From Anthonomus grandis grandis (Eukaryota; Arthropoda; Insecta; Coleoptera; Curculionidae), in assembly GCF_022605725.1 (NCBI RefSeq), contig NC_065554.1:23889100-23953099 (forward strand): a stretch of 64,000 bases of DNA, in the 5' to 3' direction. Shown in pieces: positions 1 to 11,198 of this stretch; position 1 is the first letter of the stretch, and each line of letters begins with the position of its first letter. The notes below the pieces were generated by a model, which worked only from the letters and a program-made list of their open reading frames with translations, had not been told where the DNA came from and searched no databases. A program made the position numbers and the translations under genes.

Positions 1-573
1 CCGACATAGCACTGCGATTTTTCAAAGATCATTTTCTTTCTGTGCTTCAAAGCTAATAAATAAATATATTATTAGTCACTGTACTGATAAGTCTTTCCAA
101 TCCTTTAAAAACAACCTAAAAAAGATATTGATTGAAAGCCAACAATAAATATCGAGAAAAATAGCAATAATATAAAGTAATAACTTAGAATTAAACAGTC
201 AACTGGATGATTTTATTTCAACTTTTTTTGGGATTGTTTTTTTTTTTTTTTTAATTTTATTTCTATTGTTCTATTTAATTTTTTTAATAAGTATTTGTAT
301 TGTTAAATCGGTCATGCATATATATAGTATTATGATGTCAAGTAGTCGTTAAGCTGTAAAATTTGTATTTTTCTTTGTAAGTTATAGTTAATTTTTTTTT
401 TTTGTCGTCTGTATATTTTAACATTTTCTATTAGTAACTACTTAATAATTATGTGTTTTTGTGATAGTAATAATATTATTGTAATATTTATGTGTACTCG
501 GTTAAGTTAACAGCATGCTGCCCTTCGCCGAGTATAAAATAAAGGCCTTTTTATTTATTATTTATTTATTTAT
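1..573 (+). mobile_element. 3' end of a non-LTR retrotransposon (LINE) with TTTA tail
   Basis: The window opens inside a reading frame that runs without a stop from base 2 to a TAA at 146-148. It encodes 48 residues that look like the C-terminal tail of a Jockey/CR1-type reverse transcriptase (an aromatic/basic block FQRSFSFCASKL followed by FKNNLKKIL). Then comes ~400 bp of AT-rich 3' UTR, a short hairpin (CTCGG at about 498 pairing with CCGAG at about 529), an AATAAA-like signal and a TTTA/TTAT microsatellite tail ending near 573. Hairpin plus microsatellite tail is typical of LINE 3' ends. The rest of the element lies outside the window. The clade is not certain. Confidence 0.7.
2..148 (+). 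CDS. LINE reverse transcriptase, C-terminal fragment (partial)
   Basis: This is the last 48 codons of an ORF that enters from outside the window, ending TAA at 146-148. It has no internal stop. The residue pattern (SFSF, then a basic FKNNLKK segment) matches the region just after the RT thumb in Jockey/CR1-like ORF2 proteins, where the last residues are lysine-rich. Catalytic motifs are not in view, so activity cannot be judged. Confidence 0.55.
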   Translation, partial: RHSTAIFQRSFSFCASKLINKYIISHCTDKSFQSFKNNLKKILIESQQ

Positions 574-1010
574 ACAGGGTTTTTCGTTAAGCGTGGATCG
601 CGACTATATCTCGAAAACTGTTAATCTGATCTCATTGGGATTTTTTTTGACATTATAAAAGTGGCCGAGAGAAAATGCTGGAAATTATTTTTAAGCTCGA
701 AATTTGACCACTAGGAGGCGTAATTGAAAGGTCAATAATTCAGTTCTAATTTTCTCTGAAAAATGTCAACTTAAGGTACCTTTTTTTAACCTAATTAGAA
801 ACGTTGGAATATTTACCATGATTTTGATCAAAGGCCATCAAAAAAGTAGGGAAAATTAGTGAGAGTATAGTTGCTTAAATAGCTTTAACTTTTAAAAGAT
901 TTTACGATTTTGTTCGATTTGGGCTTATTTAAAAATTAAATGTAAGTACTTTTAAACATTGGATCCAGTAGTCCGCGAAAGTTAGAATTAAATGATGTTT
1001 TTCGGGTATA
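574..1010. mobile_element. One end of a Tc1/mariner-type element (orphan TIR)
   Basis: A TA dinucleotide is followed by CAGGGTTTTTCGTTAAGCG, the usual layout of an insect mariner-superfamily terminus (TA-CAGGGT...). The sequence abuts the TTTA tail of the preceding LINE. No transposase frame and no second inverted end are seen before the pogo-like element that begins near 1020, so this is a truncated or interrupted copy. The right limit is approximate. Confidence 0.4.
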
Positions 1011-1019
1011 GGGTTAATT

Positions 1020-3990
1020 GCCAGTAATTGACCAGAAGCCAGTGCTTGACCATGTTTATAATTTACCGCCTAAAATAAGAAAAAGCCGTTCTTTTTATCC
1101 ATTTTGATTGGTCTAATAGGACGGCCAATCATACAACTCTTATTGCCAGCCACAATTTTCTAGCAGTGACCAGTTTCTAGTGTGTTTATAATTTTACAAA
1201 GTAAGGGTGTTTCGCGCGTGTGGATTTTCTGACTTAAATAAGAAGCAAGGTAAGTAGACACTGACCTTAAAATCTCTTCATATCTTCGCCATCACGCTAG
1301 GTGTAAAAACATTTTTAGTATTAACATGCTCAGTAAAGATTAGTGATTAGCACTATGTGTAAAGGTTTATTTTTATTATTATTAAATATAATGTTGACCA
1401 AGTGGTCAAAAACTTTACGTAAAATAGGGAAATTCATTGCTTCTCTATTTAAAAAAATAAAACATTTTTATAGAAATACATTGCTATTAAAAACATGTCT
1501 TTTTGTTGATGATTTCCAGTATTTAACCACTTTTCTATAATGGTCAACTACTGGTTGGTCAACAGATAGTGATTCATATCACTTGATAGAAAACGCCAAC
1601 ATATATTTTTTTTTCAGAACATGGCTGCCAAGTCAAAAAAGGTCTTTTTCAAATATAGCGAGGAAGACCTAACTAAAGCTATATCTGATGTAAAACTAAA
1701 AATATGTGGTGTACGTGAGGCAGGAAGAAAATATAATGTGCCCCATTCCACAATTATAAATAAACTTAAGAATAACAACATTTCTGGTACAAGAAAAATG
1801 GGTCCACAACCATGTTTAACCACTGATGAAGAAACACTTATTGTTAAATGGGTTAAAAAAATGAAAAAAAGGAATTCCGAGTTGCCGATATTGTCCGCGC
1901 GGATGGGCGCGAAACTCCATTTAAGGATGGTGTTCCAGGCGATAAATGGTTCCAGCTTTTTCCTAAACGTCACCCTCAACTGAGTCAACGATATGCTTAA
2001 TCTATTAATCTTGCTAGGGCAGCTGTCACCGAGCAAAGCATTAAAAAGTGGCAGAATGAAATAAAAGAGTACCTAGAAACAGAAAATTGCCTGGATATAT
2101 TTGAAGATTCAAGAAGAGTCCTTAATTTCGATGAATCCGGTTTCGAGTCAAATCCCAAGTCCAGACTAGTGCTTGGACCTAGAGGAATGAAAAATTTTTA
2201 TCAAATAAAATCGTCAGTAACAGTCCTTTTTACTATATCAGCAGATGGTAACCTTTATCCCCCAATGTGGGTTCTTCCTTATGAAAGGATACCGGCCGAA
2301 GTTTGTCGCAACACACCACCAGACTGGATAATTGGATGGTCAAAAAAAGGTTGGATGACTTCCAACACGTTTCACAATTATGTATGTTACAATTTGTTAC
2401 CAAAACTAAAAGAAATGGGAGTTAAATTACCAGTACTCTATCTAGTTGATGGTCACAAATCGCACTTTACTTATAACCTTTCCAAATTCTGTAAGGATAA
2501 TGGTATTTTGTTATTTGCTTTATACCCTAATGCAACTTACATTTTATAGCCGGCAGATGTCTCCGTATTTAGGCCTTTAAAAAATAATTGGAAAAATACT
2601 GTTATTAGCTGGAAACGAAAAAACTATAACAGTCCAGTTACAAAGGCAGTCTTTCCAGCTTTGCTGAATGTTGCAGTAGCTGACAGTTCCGCAGAAACAA
2701 TCAAAAATGGGTTTAGAAATTGTGGGCTGTTCCCATTTAATGCTGATGCAATTGATTTTACAAGATGCATGAACGATGAATCACGAAGTCAGAAAATAAT
2801 GGATTCAAATGAAGAACCTGATAAAGCTAGTAAAGCTTCTGAATTCGACGTGCCGCATTTATTATACTTAGAATCAACAATGTTACCTAAAAGAGCTAAT
2901 GAATTTAGGGAAGCTTTAGCTGCCACAGGAAAGTGGAGAGGTGAAGAATCTGCTAAGGAGGTATTTTATGTATGGAAAAAACTGAGATTGCGTTGTAAAA
3001 ATGCCGAAATCAAAGAAAACAAAAACGGTAACCAAAATACCTTACCATTGCCATCTTCCCCCATTGCTAAAATAGTTGAAATTCAACAAAAAACTCCAAT
3101 GAAACAACCAAATTTACATCAACATCAAAGAGATTCTTCACCACATTCAACTAGTGCAACACCAAGTACATCACATTCTCAAAATAGAATTCTCAATAAA
3201 ATCAATTCTGATGGATATAGTCATCCTCTTATTTCTCTCCTTCTCAGCCTAGTTCTTTAACACCTAACAACTTGTCTCTGGTAAAACCTCAAAGTTCTGT
3301 TTTAGGTTCAGATTTAACCGGTACTATTATTGATGTCGATTCACGAAATATTATTTTGGCATTTTTAGATTATATTTTATGGCCCGAGGAAACTCCTGAA
3401 AAAAATGAGTCCATGGCTAAAACAAAATATAGAGAAAGGTTGCCATATGCTGCGACATCAAAAAAATGGATTTCATTTCATAAAGGAAAGGAAAAAATTA
3501 AAAGAGAAAAGATGGAAGCAAAGACACAAAGAGCACTTATAAGAAAAAGAAAAAAAGAAGAAAAATTAGAAAAAGCAGTAAAAGCACCACCAAAACCAAA
3601 AAAGGGTAAGCTCAGAATCAGAAAGTGAAAATGAAGAATGGAGTTCTTCGGGTTCAAGTAATGAGGATTTGCCAGAAGACTTCAATGACCTAAGAAGAAA
3701 AGGAGAATTTATTATTGCTGCTTTTCCTGGAAAGAAGAAAACATATAATTATGTTTGTATAATACAGAACTTTTTTAGTGAAGAAGAAATAGAGGTTCAG
3801 GCCTTAAGACCAACCGGGAATTGTAAGACTATTTTTTCTATTATTGAAAATGATGTGAGTGCTATTGATAAGTCTCAAATAGTATGTGTATTGGAAACCC
3901 CAGAACTAATTGGTACTGGGGATAGAATTAAATATTAATTTTCTAAGCTTATTTCTGTTTAAAACAAAACTTAATTATTTATAATCACCT
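1020..3990 (+). mobile_element. Degenerate pogo-type DNA transposon
   Basis: The block contains a broken pogo-family transposase (1621-3938) plus upstream non-coding sequence with inverted TTGACCA motifs (1022-1056 versus 1543-1565), which may be subterminal repeats. A polyadenylation-like AATAAAA lies near 3990. I could not find a matching terminal inverted repeat at the 3' side, so both boundaries are approximate and the 3' end may be lost. Confidence 0.55.
1621..3938 (+). pseudogene. Pogo-type transposase (psq HTH + DDE_1), frameshifted
   Basis: Residues ~15-50 form a Pipsqueak-type helix-turn-helix (AISDVKLKICGVREAGRKY then VPHSTIINKL), followed by a CENP-B-like segment. The DDE_1 catalytic domain is recognisable from three blocks: FDESGF (about 2130), LVDGHKSH (about 2450) and PADVSVF (about 2551). 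The C-terminus is rich in K/E/S and ends in a short conserved tail. The gene is broken: a one-base frameshift in an A-run near 1861-1870, stops at about 2000 and at 2548 (just before PADVSVF), and frameshifts near 3250 and 3605. The AG at 1616-1617 and the GTAAGT at 1250 suggest a 5' UTR intron (1250-1617) in the ancestral transcript. DNA binding and cut-and-paste activity are inferred for the ancestor only. Confidence 0.8.
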
Positions 3991-5130
3991 TTAATAAAAA
4001 TATTCGAAATTTCTCTTGTGTTTTATTGCAAGGGCCGTTTGGCTTGTATGAATTTGTTCAATAATTATTCAATAAAAGAATGGAAAAAAGGGGGAAAATC
4101 GAATTCTCATTTAGATATCCTTATCTCAATTTAAAAATTACAAGTAAAAAACTGTTTGGAGTTGTTTTACCTGCAAACCCCAATCAGCCATCTTTTCCAT
4201 CTACTTTTCAAGATTTTCAAACATTTTTGGCGCCTAATACGGGTTTATCCCTTGGCCTTAAGTTATTGCTTTTCTTTTGTTAATTTGACACCTCTCTTCG
4301 AGGTTTATCTAGGCATCAGACTAATCCAAATTATGTACTAGTAAAAAATGTTCTAAAAATTCTTTAAAGTTATAATAAAAAAATAATTTAATTTAAACAT
4401 CATATTCCTAAAAAATTTAAAGCCTTTTTAAAGGCCAACCGACCATAACCAAAGAACAAAAACTGTACAAATATTCAAAGTGTCCAACATTTTTTTTAAA
4501 AAACAGTTCTCAATTTTTTCCCTATAAACCCTAACAGCTGTTTCAATTTCGAGTAAAAGTGATCAGTTTATTTTTTATCTGATAAGGTGATTCTTTCAAC
4601 TATTATTTTAAGGTTAATTATAAAATAAAATTACAATTCTTACCTACTTTTAAATATTTTATTTTACCCTAATGGTGTCATTCATACCCTTACTGGTATT
4701 GGGACGGACAATAAACCCACTCTATCCGAGAAAATAATAACGGAAAATTAACTTAATTTTTTGAATGCTATTTTATGCTATAAAAAGAGTTTCTTATCGA
4801 TTCCTATGTATATATATATATATATATATATGTACTATAATAGGCGCTATATACAGTTTTTGTCAAAAATTACAACAGTTTTAAGCAACTTTTTAATAAT
4901 TCCCTGAAACAGTATCATAAATTATTATCGATGGCCGTAATTTAGGGAACAGTTAGCACGCTCTCCATAGACTACCTCGCCATTCCTCTTTCGTTATGTG
5001 CGAAACAAGAATGGAAATATATGACAGAGTGTCATAACATCCGAACTGGTCTACAATTTTTTGTTACATTTTGTATTTTTAGAATCTTAAATTTCTGTTT
5101 GGCGTGTTATCAATGGAACTGATCTGATTC
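3991..5130. other. AT-rich spacer with a TA microsatellite
   Basis: I see no coding potential. Two overlapping frames at 4080-4341 are low-complexity Phe/Leu-rich and unsupported. An uninterrupted TA run occupies 4809-4831. Confidence 0.5.
4809..4831. repeat. (TA)n microsatellite
   Basis: About eleven perfect TA units, flanked by TATG and TGTACT. Confidence 0.9.
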
Positions 5131-5139
5131 AATATAATA

Positions 5140-5790
5140 TTTTACGTCTTCCAGAAATAGGGAAAAATTCTAATCGTCGAGGTTCTTGGGAGGATTTAGA
5201 ATGTTGAATTGATTTAATTTGTTGGTTTCCAGGAATTGATTTTTGTATGTTTTCCAGGATTTTGACGTGGTTTTTAAGTGCTCTAGAAATTAAAAAAAAT
5301 ATCTTCCAGGCTCTTGGAGGCAATTTCTTAATGCCTTTGATGTAATTTTTTACGTTTTCTATATTTGTTACTCTTATTCCAAATTTTTAAAGATAGTTTT
5401 GTGATTATTCCTGGTTTTTGACGTAATTTTTTATGTTTTCCAATAATTGGAATTATTTTTCACGTTTTGCAGTCTTTTATCGGCAGTTTTAGGACTTTGC
5501 AACAATCAAATCAACATTTTTCTAAATTCCTTCAAGGCTATTCAGACACCTTTTTTTATATATAGCGTAATTTTCTGACTTTTAGGTATTGGAAATAAAT
5601 TTTTTTTTTTTTGGTTTTATGGAGGGTTTTCTAGAAATTTTCTCTATTTTTCTAGACTTTTAACGTTGTTTTCCAGAAGTTGACAAAAAGGAATTCTTCC
5701 AGGTTCTTGGAAGATTTTTTTTAGTGTATTCCAGGAACTGGAAATAGCTTCTCTATTTTTCCAGGCTTTGGTCATTCAATAATTTTTTTA
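5140..5790. repeat. Degenerate CCAGG-bearing repeat block
   Basis: TTCCAGG or TTCCAGAA recurs every few tens of bases, separated by T-rich filler (for example near 5150, 5229, 5249, 5307, 5699, 5731 and 5760). It looks like an old, decayed tandem array. Similar elements in the opposite sense (CCTGGAA/CCTGGATG) occur around 56720-57000. No gene is visible. Confidence 0.4.
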
Positions 5791-5822
5791 AGCCCTAGCT
5801 ATATCTTACAACCTCAAAGAAA

Positions 5823-6170
5823 ATATAAAAAAAGAGAAGAGGAAAAATGATTTAATTCGTCCAGGCAGCTAAAACTGAGTTCTTTCGATCCCATGAACCT
5901 CCACAATCTCAATTTGCCTGAAATGTTTTAATTTTCGACTGCCTGGAAAAAAAGATTTATGATCTGTACCCAGGGATTATAAACTGGAAGAAAATATGAA
6001 AAGAGGAAGAGGAAGAATGATTTAATCCGCCCAGATAGTTGAAACTGTGTTCTTTCGATCCCATAGACCTACACAAGCTCCAAGTTAACTGAAATTTTTT
6101 TATTTTTATCTGCCTAAAAGAAATAAATTATGTTCTGGATGCAGGGACTTATAACCTGGAAGAAAATATT
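5823..6170. repeat. Tandem repeat, ~172-bp unit, two copies
   Basis: The block starting at 5823 (GAGAAGAGGAAAAATGATTT) recurs at about 5994 with scattered changes. The shared end motif GAAGAAAATAT lies at 5987 and 6159, exactly 172 bp apart. Both copies contain TTCTTTCGATCCCAT. A partial unit may precede at about 5803. Most likely a local satellite fragment. Confidence 0.75.
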
Positions 6171-7784
6171 TATTAACCCATCCGAACCCAACCCAACAGA
6201 ATCCAACTCAACCCAATTCAACGTATAATTTCGACAAGGTGTGAGGTATGATGTTTTTTCGATAATGAGAACATTTTTTACAGTTGTAAAACTTTTTAAA
6301 AATGCCGATGCTTTTATAATTGGGTTGGGTTGGATTTATAATTGCGGGTACGATTAAAATGGAAAAACGTAAAATTCGTTATTTAAATTTTTTTGTGTAC
6401 ATTTTCCATGTTTTCTTGGAAAAATAACGTTTAACTTGTAAATTTATTCCTCCGCCATCGGAAAATTGTTCCCGGTAAAATAACACACATTTTAAGCCGT
6501 TTCCCATAATTATAAGTGTGATTTTCAGAAAAGTTGCTAAACAAGACCTTCACCGAATAAACTTAGATATTTTATGCGGACTTGACGGATGTCCCTGAAT
6601 TAACCAAACATATGGTAGTCAATAAGTCGGCCCTCCCGGAAGCCTGGGAGAATCAGCCAAGAAGAAAACTAGAAACGCAAGGCAATAAGCTATATCGGGC
6701 GATCCCGGAGGAATGCGGAAAAATGACCAGGAGTCCCGCGGGATCGTCCCGAGGAAAAATACGGTGATAGTTTGGACGGGATAATAATATAATCAGTTTT
6801 GTTTGTTTTTTCGGTGTTTGATATGGACGTGGCGTTGTATAAGATGGAAGAGTGCCGGATGGGTTGTCAAGCAAGAGTGACTATGGGGGAACTATATGAA
6901 AAAATACTTGTCGATTTAATGTTGATGCTTTTAAAATACTCTTCCCTTCTATAGGACAACAGTTCAATAATTTCTTAAGAAATTATTTTTTCAAATTATT
7001 ATCTCATGCGCTGTCTGGGATTGTTACAGACAAAAGTGTCTCTTTAGAGGGTAAATTTAATTAAAATTAAAACTGATAAAATCTATTGCTGTATTAGCCT
7101 CACTTATGCAACAACGAAAGGATTAAAATCAATGAATATTAAAAGAGAGATAAAAAATACATTATTTGAAAATTTTAGACAAGTCTAACTCCCATTTAGG
7201 AACCAAATATTTAATTAAAGCATAGAGTTTGGCAAAATAAAAAAACATTTAAATAAAATCATCAAATAATTGTAAAAACAATGAAAAATAAGTAGACTTG
7301 TAAATGAAGCAGCTAATCAAATTACTACTACAAATAAAAACATGATAAAAATAAAAAGTAATGATAATAGACACTTTCCAAATAACCAGAACATCACAGT
7401 CAGTATTTTTAAAATTTTTGAATAAATATCCTATAAAAAACCTAATAATCAATTTAAAATTAACATTATCTCTTACAGCCCTGCTCTTGGAATAGATACT
7501 ATTAGTAAAAGATTTACCTTATTGATCCATAGCTTCATATTTAAAACAGGAATAGTTTCTTCTTAATTTAGGATATCGGTATATAGAACTATCTATCTAT
7601 CTATTCTATTAACTACCTTCCGATAAATATAATCAATAATTTTGCAGGATCTTTGCCAAACACTTAAAAGATAGACTTGTTGACTATTTACAAATGAATA
7701 ATATATTAATAAAAATCATCATAACATTTGAAATGGGACCAACACATCCTAAACTGAGGGCTTATATATATATAGAATTACATA
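6171..7784. other. Intergenic or intronic DNA, no supported gene
   Basis: It contains a short stretch rich in AACCCAACCC-like words (6180-6225) with a partial reverse counterpart at 6320-6335. A relatively GC-rich patch lies at 6580-6900 where short frames exist on both strands, but without splice, domain or codon support. The remainder is AT-rich. Confidence 0.5.
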
Positions 7785-7788
7785 TTAA

Positions 7789-8070
7789 CACGTTGATGGA
7801 CGTTACTGCCATAGAAGTATTCTAAAATTCACGCCATGGGACACCTACTACTATGGCAGTAAAATAAATCGCGTATGAAAATTCACTTCTGCCATAGCAG
7901 TAGGAATTTGAATATAGATTTACTGTAGTTCAACTAATACTGTCCCACTGCAACTCTTTTAAATTTGGGGCACTGTCCTGCTAGTAGGAGAAACTAGTTT
8001 GCATAGGCAAGCTGTTTGTTAGTTGAGTGGGGAGTAATTTTGGCGCTCTTACTGCTATAGCAGTAACGGT
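7789..8070. repeat. Left subterminal repeats of the piggyBac element
   Basis: Variants of TACTGCNATAGCAGTA occur near 7804, 7847, 7888 and 8049. The last, TACTGCTATAGCAGTA, is a perfect 16-bp palindrome. Several are preceded or followed by GGAC/GTCC-type words like those of the terminal repeat. Confidence 0.75.
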
Positions 8071-8151
8071 CTCATTGTTTACTACCCAGTTGTATCTTAA
8101 CTGTCCCAGAGGTAGCACGTATTTTTGTTTTTGTGATCTGCGTAATTAGTA

Positions 8152-10044
8152 ATGGATCCTAAAGAACAACAGAGATTGTTAAAACTTTATGATGAAGTGT
8201 CTAGTGATATACTATATAATACTGTGAAAGTGATTCTACGGACACGGAAAGGTCGGACCCTTTTGTAGACAGAGACGGTGAATTTGATATAAATGACCCT
8301 ACTTATCAACCCAGAGATAGTGATTTAAGCAGCAGTTCTGAAATTGAGAAGTCAGAGAAAGAAAATATTGAAACAGATACCAATTGTGAATATATTGACA
8401 CAGAAAATGAGGGAAACGAAGACAAAGATGGTGAGTTTTCCAGTTTTATACTTTTCTTTGTTTATTGCATGTTTCTATTCTTTTTTAGATGAATGGGTTG
8501 AATTTGTGCAAGATATCAAGATAGAATTTGTGATGATATGAGTTCCCTTGAAGTATTTCAAATGCTTTGGACAGCTGAAATCAAAAATTTAATAATAAAT
8601 TGCTCTAATAAATATGGTGAGACCATGTCCAGAACTTCTCGACCACACAAATAAAATTCGAGGAATTTGATATTTTTATAGCTGTGACCCTTCTTAGAGC
8701 CCAAATAGGATATCCCGCGCTAGGGAAGGTCTTTTCAGTGGATCCCTTATACTATCACCCTATATTTTCTCACTTTATGTCTGGAAGAAGATATGAGTAA
8801 ATTCTAAGATACCTATGTTGTTATGAAAATGTAGGTCAAGATAAACTGTACAAGGTACAACCTCTTCTGGACATTATTATCCAGAACTTCCAAAATGCTT
8901 ATAGCCCTGAGGAACACTTAAGTTTAGATGAGTCACTACTGCTTTTTATAGGAAGGCTTAGTTTCAGACAGTACATAAAAAATAAAAGAGCAGGATATGG
9001 AATAAAATTTTTTGAGTTATGTGCGCCAAATGGGTACCTATTTAATATAGAAATATACAAAGGAAAAAGTGAAAAAATTGAAGCGGAATCAAAAGTGGAT
9101 TCGCTTGTTTTGCGACTAATGAGTCCATATCTCAATAGAGGACACCATCTGGTGATGGATAATTTTTATAATAGTGCAAAGCTCTCAGAAAACCTCTTAA
9201 AACACAAAACTCACACAACAGGGACCCTCAGGAGCAATAGGAAAGGCAATCCAAAAGTTGTGACTTTGAAAAAGGGGGAATACATCTGGAGAAGACATCG
9301 AGGTGTATACGTCTCTAAATGGAGAGACAACAGGGATGTCTTAGTTTTAACCACCAAGTGTCATCCCAAGTTAATTGAAGTCTCAAATCGCTTTGGCTAA
9401 GGTAAATTTTTTGTTTTTTTAAAATAGGTACACTAATATAATAATATATATTTTTTTAAGGTGAAATTAAAACCAGTTGAAGTAGCAGAATATGACAAAT
9501 ATATGTCTGGTGTTGATAGACTGGATCAGCTTGTATCTTACTACTCATGCCCACGAAAAACAATAAGGTGGTATAAGAAAATCATTTTTCATTTACTAGA
9601 CGTTACAATATTTAACGCATTTATTATTTACAAGAAAAAAGTAAAAAAATATCAGAATGATTGAATTTCGAGAAAAGATTATTCGAGGATTGCTCGAAAT
9701 ACCTGCAAATGAAAAAAATGGTACACTTTTTTTTAAAACAAACAAAAACATTGCTGTACATGACAATCGGCGAACACCAGCAAGACCAGATAATAATGAT
9801 ACTCCACATTTTCCCGAAAAAATCCCCTTGCCCTCTGAGAATTATAAAAGGAAGAACTACTTTTTAAACTGCAAGGAGTGTTTCAAAAAGGACACAAGTT
9901 TCATACAGATGTAAGGGTTGTGAAGACAAACCAGCATTATGTCCGACATGCTTTGAAAGTTACCATTTTAGCCTTATAGGAACTAGTTTTTACTTTAAGT
10001 TGTATTTTATTTCTTTCTTCAAAATAAATGTTTCTCCAAGTTAA
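8152..10044 (+). pseudogene. piggyBac transposase, decayed
   Basis: ATG at 8152 opens with MDPKEQQRLLKLYDEV, a common piggyBac start, then a frameshift near 8240 leads into an acidic, Ser/Asp/Glu-rich N-terminal region. A GT-AG intron is predicted at 8431-8488, joining EDKD to DEWVEF. The catalytic core follows: LSLDESLL (about 8925; first Asp), LVMDNFYNS (about 9155; second) and SGVDRLDQ (about 9508; third). A 60-odd-bp insertion or second intron (about 9399-9462) interrupts just before VKLKPVEVAEYDKYM. The C-terminal cysteine-rich zinc-binding region (CKECF, then CKGCED and CPTCF in another frame) is split by a frameshift near 9890. Stops near 8270, 8540, 8650, 8797 and 9660 make it non-functional as it stands. 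Confidence 0.88.
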
Positions 10045-10059
10045 AATGTTTTAGAAATT

Positions 10060-10322
10060 TATACTGCTCTAGCAATATAGTGTCCCAAAATTGTCATTAA
10101 AAAATTACTGCCTATGCAGTAATGCGTCCTGTCATAAAGTCAGAAAGTAATGTTGGTGGGTCACAACTGTTATGGCAGTATGGCGTCCAAAGTTGTTTTT
10201 TTCAAACCTTATCCTATTTTATATATATGGTCAAAATATGAAAAAAATCGGTTCATATGTTTCTAAAATATCAATGTGATTTTTTTGGAACATTGACTAT
10301 GTTCACACTGTCCATCAATGTG
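10060..10322. repeat. Right subterminal repeats of the piggyBac element
   Basis: TACTGCTCTAGCAATATAG (10062), TTACTGCCTATGCAGTAATG (10107) and CTGTTATGGCAGTATGG (about 10168) repeat the left-end palindrome family. Two are followed by GCGTCC and one by GTGTCC, matching the GGAC of the left end in inverse orientation. Confidence 0.75.
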
Positions 10323-10326
10323 TTAA

Positions 10327-10894
10327 GAAATATATTAAATGAAAATTTATTGTACACCATAAACCGTAAACAGTCGCAGGGATAAATACAATTTCTATGC
10401 TTTTGACTGTTTACTATTTAATTTTCACTCCATGTCACTCTGAAGTCAATGAACCAATCACCCAAACAGTCTTTTCAATTCCCTTTTCATCTTATTATGA
10501 TTGTGAAATAAATGTTCATCCACCTAAATATTGGTTTTTTTCAGAAATACTTAGGTAAAATAGTTTGATACCCGCAAAGAGATCATTATGTAATAAAGTG
10601 TTTCATTACAGTATGTAAAATCATGATTTTTTTTATGTTACTAAACTTCAAATCAAACAAACAAAATTGACCAATATTGGGTTAATTAATTGCAATGTAT
10701 TGAGCAAAATATTAATGTATAAATTCAATACTAATAAATAAACCAAAAATGTACTATCTGAATGTAGAATGTCTGTTTATCCCCCCTTGACCCTCTAGCC
10801 TGGCTCAGGCTCACGCGTAAAAGTGAGGTTATGTGGACATATGGATTTTCCCGCAAATTGTAATACAAATTTAACATTGTTTTTAAGTACTTAC
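10327..10894 (-). other. Start of the intron after the Nup88-like exon (putative)
   Basis: On the minus strand this follows the GTAAGT donor at 10889-10894. No acceptor plus coding block resembling the continuation of the protein is visible here or further left in the window, so the intron would exceed 10 kb and contain the piggyBac and pogo elements. Confidence 0.35.
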
Positions 10895-11101
10895 CTGATG
10901 AATTACATTATCCCCCTGTTTACTTCTGGCCGCCTTAACATTTAACGACAAAACACAATTATTAGCGAAGTCCCACGTAAATAAAACCGAGTCCCGCACA
11001 GCGATCAAGTTCAGCGGTTTATTGACGGATTTCGGGAGAATTTCGCACGCTTCCTTGAATATTTTATGTTCGGCTAGTCGAAGGTAATCCGTGGAACTCA
11101 T
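10895..11101 (-). CDS. First coding exon, Nup88-like (nuclear pore), partial
   Basis: ATG at 11101 begins 69 codons that end exactly at a consensus donor (CAG|GTAAGT; GT at 10893-10894), phase 0. The peptide starts MSSTDYLRLAEHKIFKEACE, with RDSVLFTWDFANNCVLSLNV near residues 36-55 and AARSKQGDNVIHQ at the end. From memory this resembles the N-terminus of insect Nup88 (Drosophila mbo), a beta-propeller nucleoporin of the cytoplasmic side of the pore that anchors the CRM1 export system, but I cannot align it here. Higher GC than its surroundings, a clean donor and an adjacent housekeeping-type promoter argue for a real exon. The rest of the gene is not in view. Alternative: another WD40-like housekeeping protein. 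Confidence 0.6.
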
Positions 11102-11198
11102 TTTTATGAAGGAATTTTATTAATACGTACGAATTTGTATTTTTTTGTAAAAAATCTTATAAACGAACAATGTTTTGTAAACAAACAGCACAGTGACA

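Larger units (their letters stand above)
7785..10326 (+). mobile_element. piggyBac-type transposon with TTAA target duplications
   Basis: TTAA at 7785-7788 and 10323-10326 flank an element of 2534 bp (7789-10322). The ends are inverted repeats: CACGTTGATGGAC on the left and GTCCATCAATGTG on the right, one mismatch in 13. TTAA duplication, ~2.5 kb length and a transposase with the SLDES / MDNFY / SGVDRLDQ blocks identify the piggyBac superfamily. Near-palindromic 16-mers of the type TACTGCTATAGCAGTA recur inside both ends. Confidence 0.95.

Noticed and set aside
1343..1540. 65-residue plus frame before the pogo transposase
   Set aside because: Lys/Phe/Leu-rich AT artefact lying in the proposed leader intron.
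6582..6874. Short frames on both strands in a GC-richer patch
   Set aside because: No domain, no splice logic and neither frame is convincing; could be untranslated or regulatory DNA.
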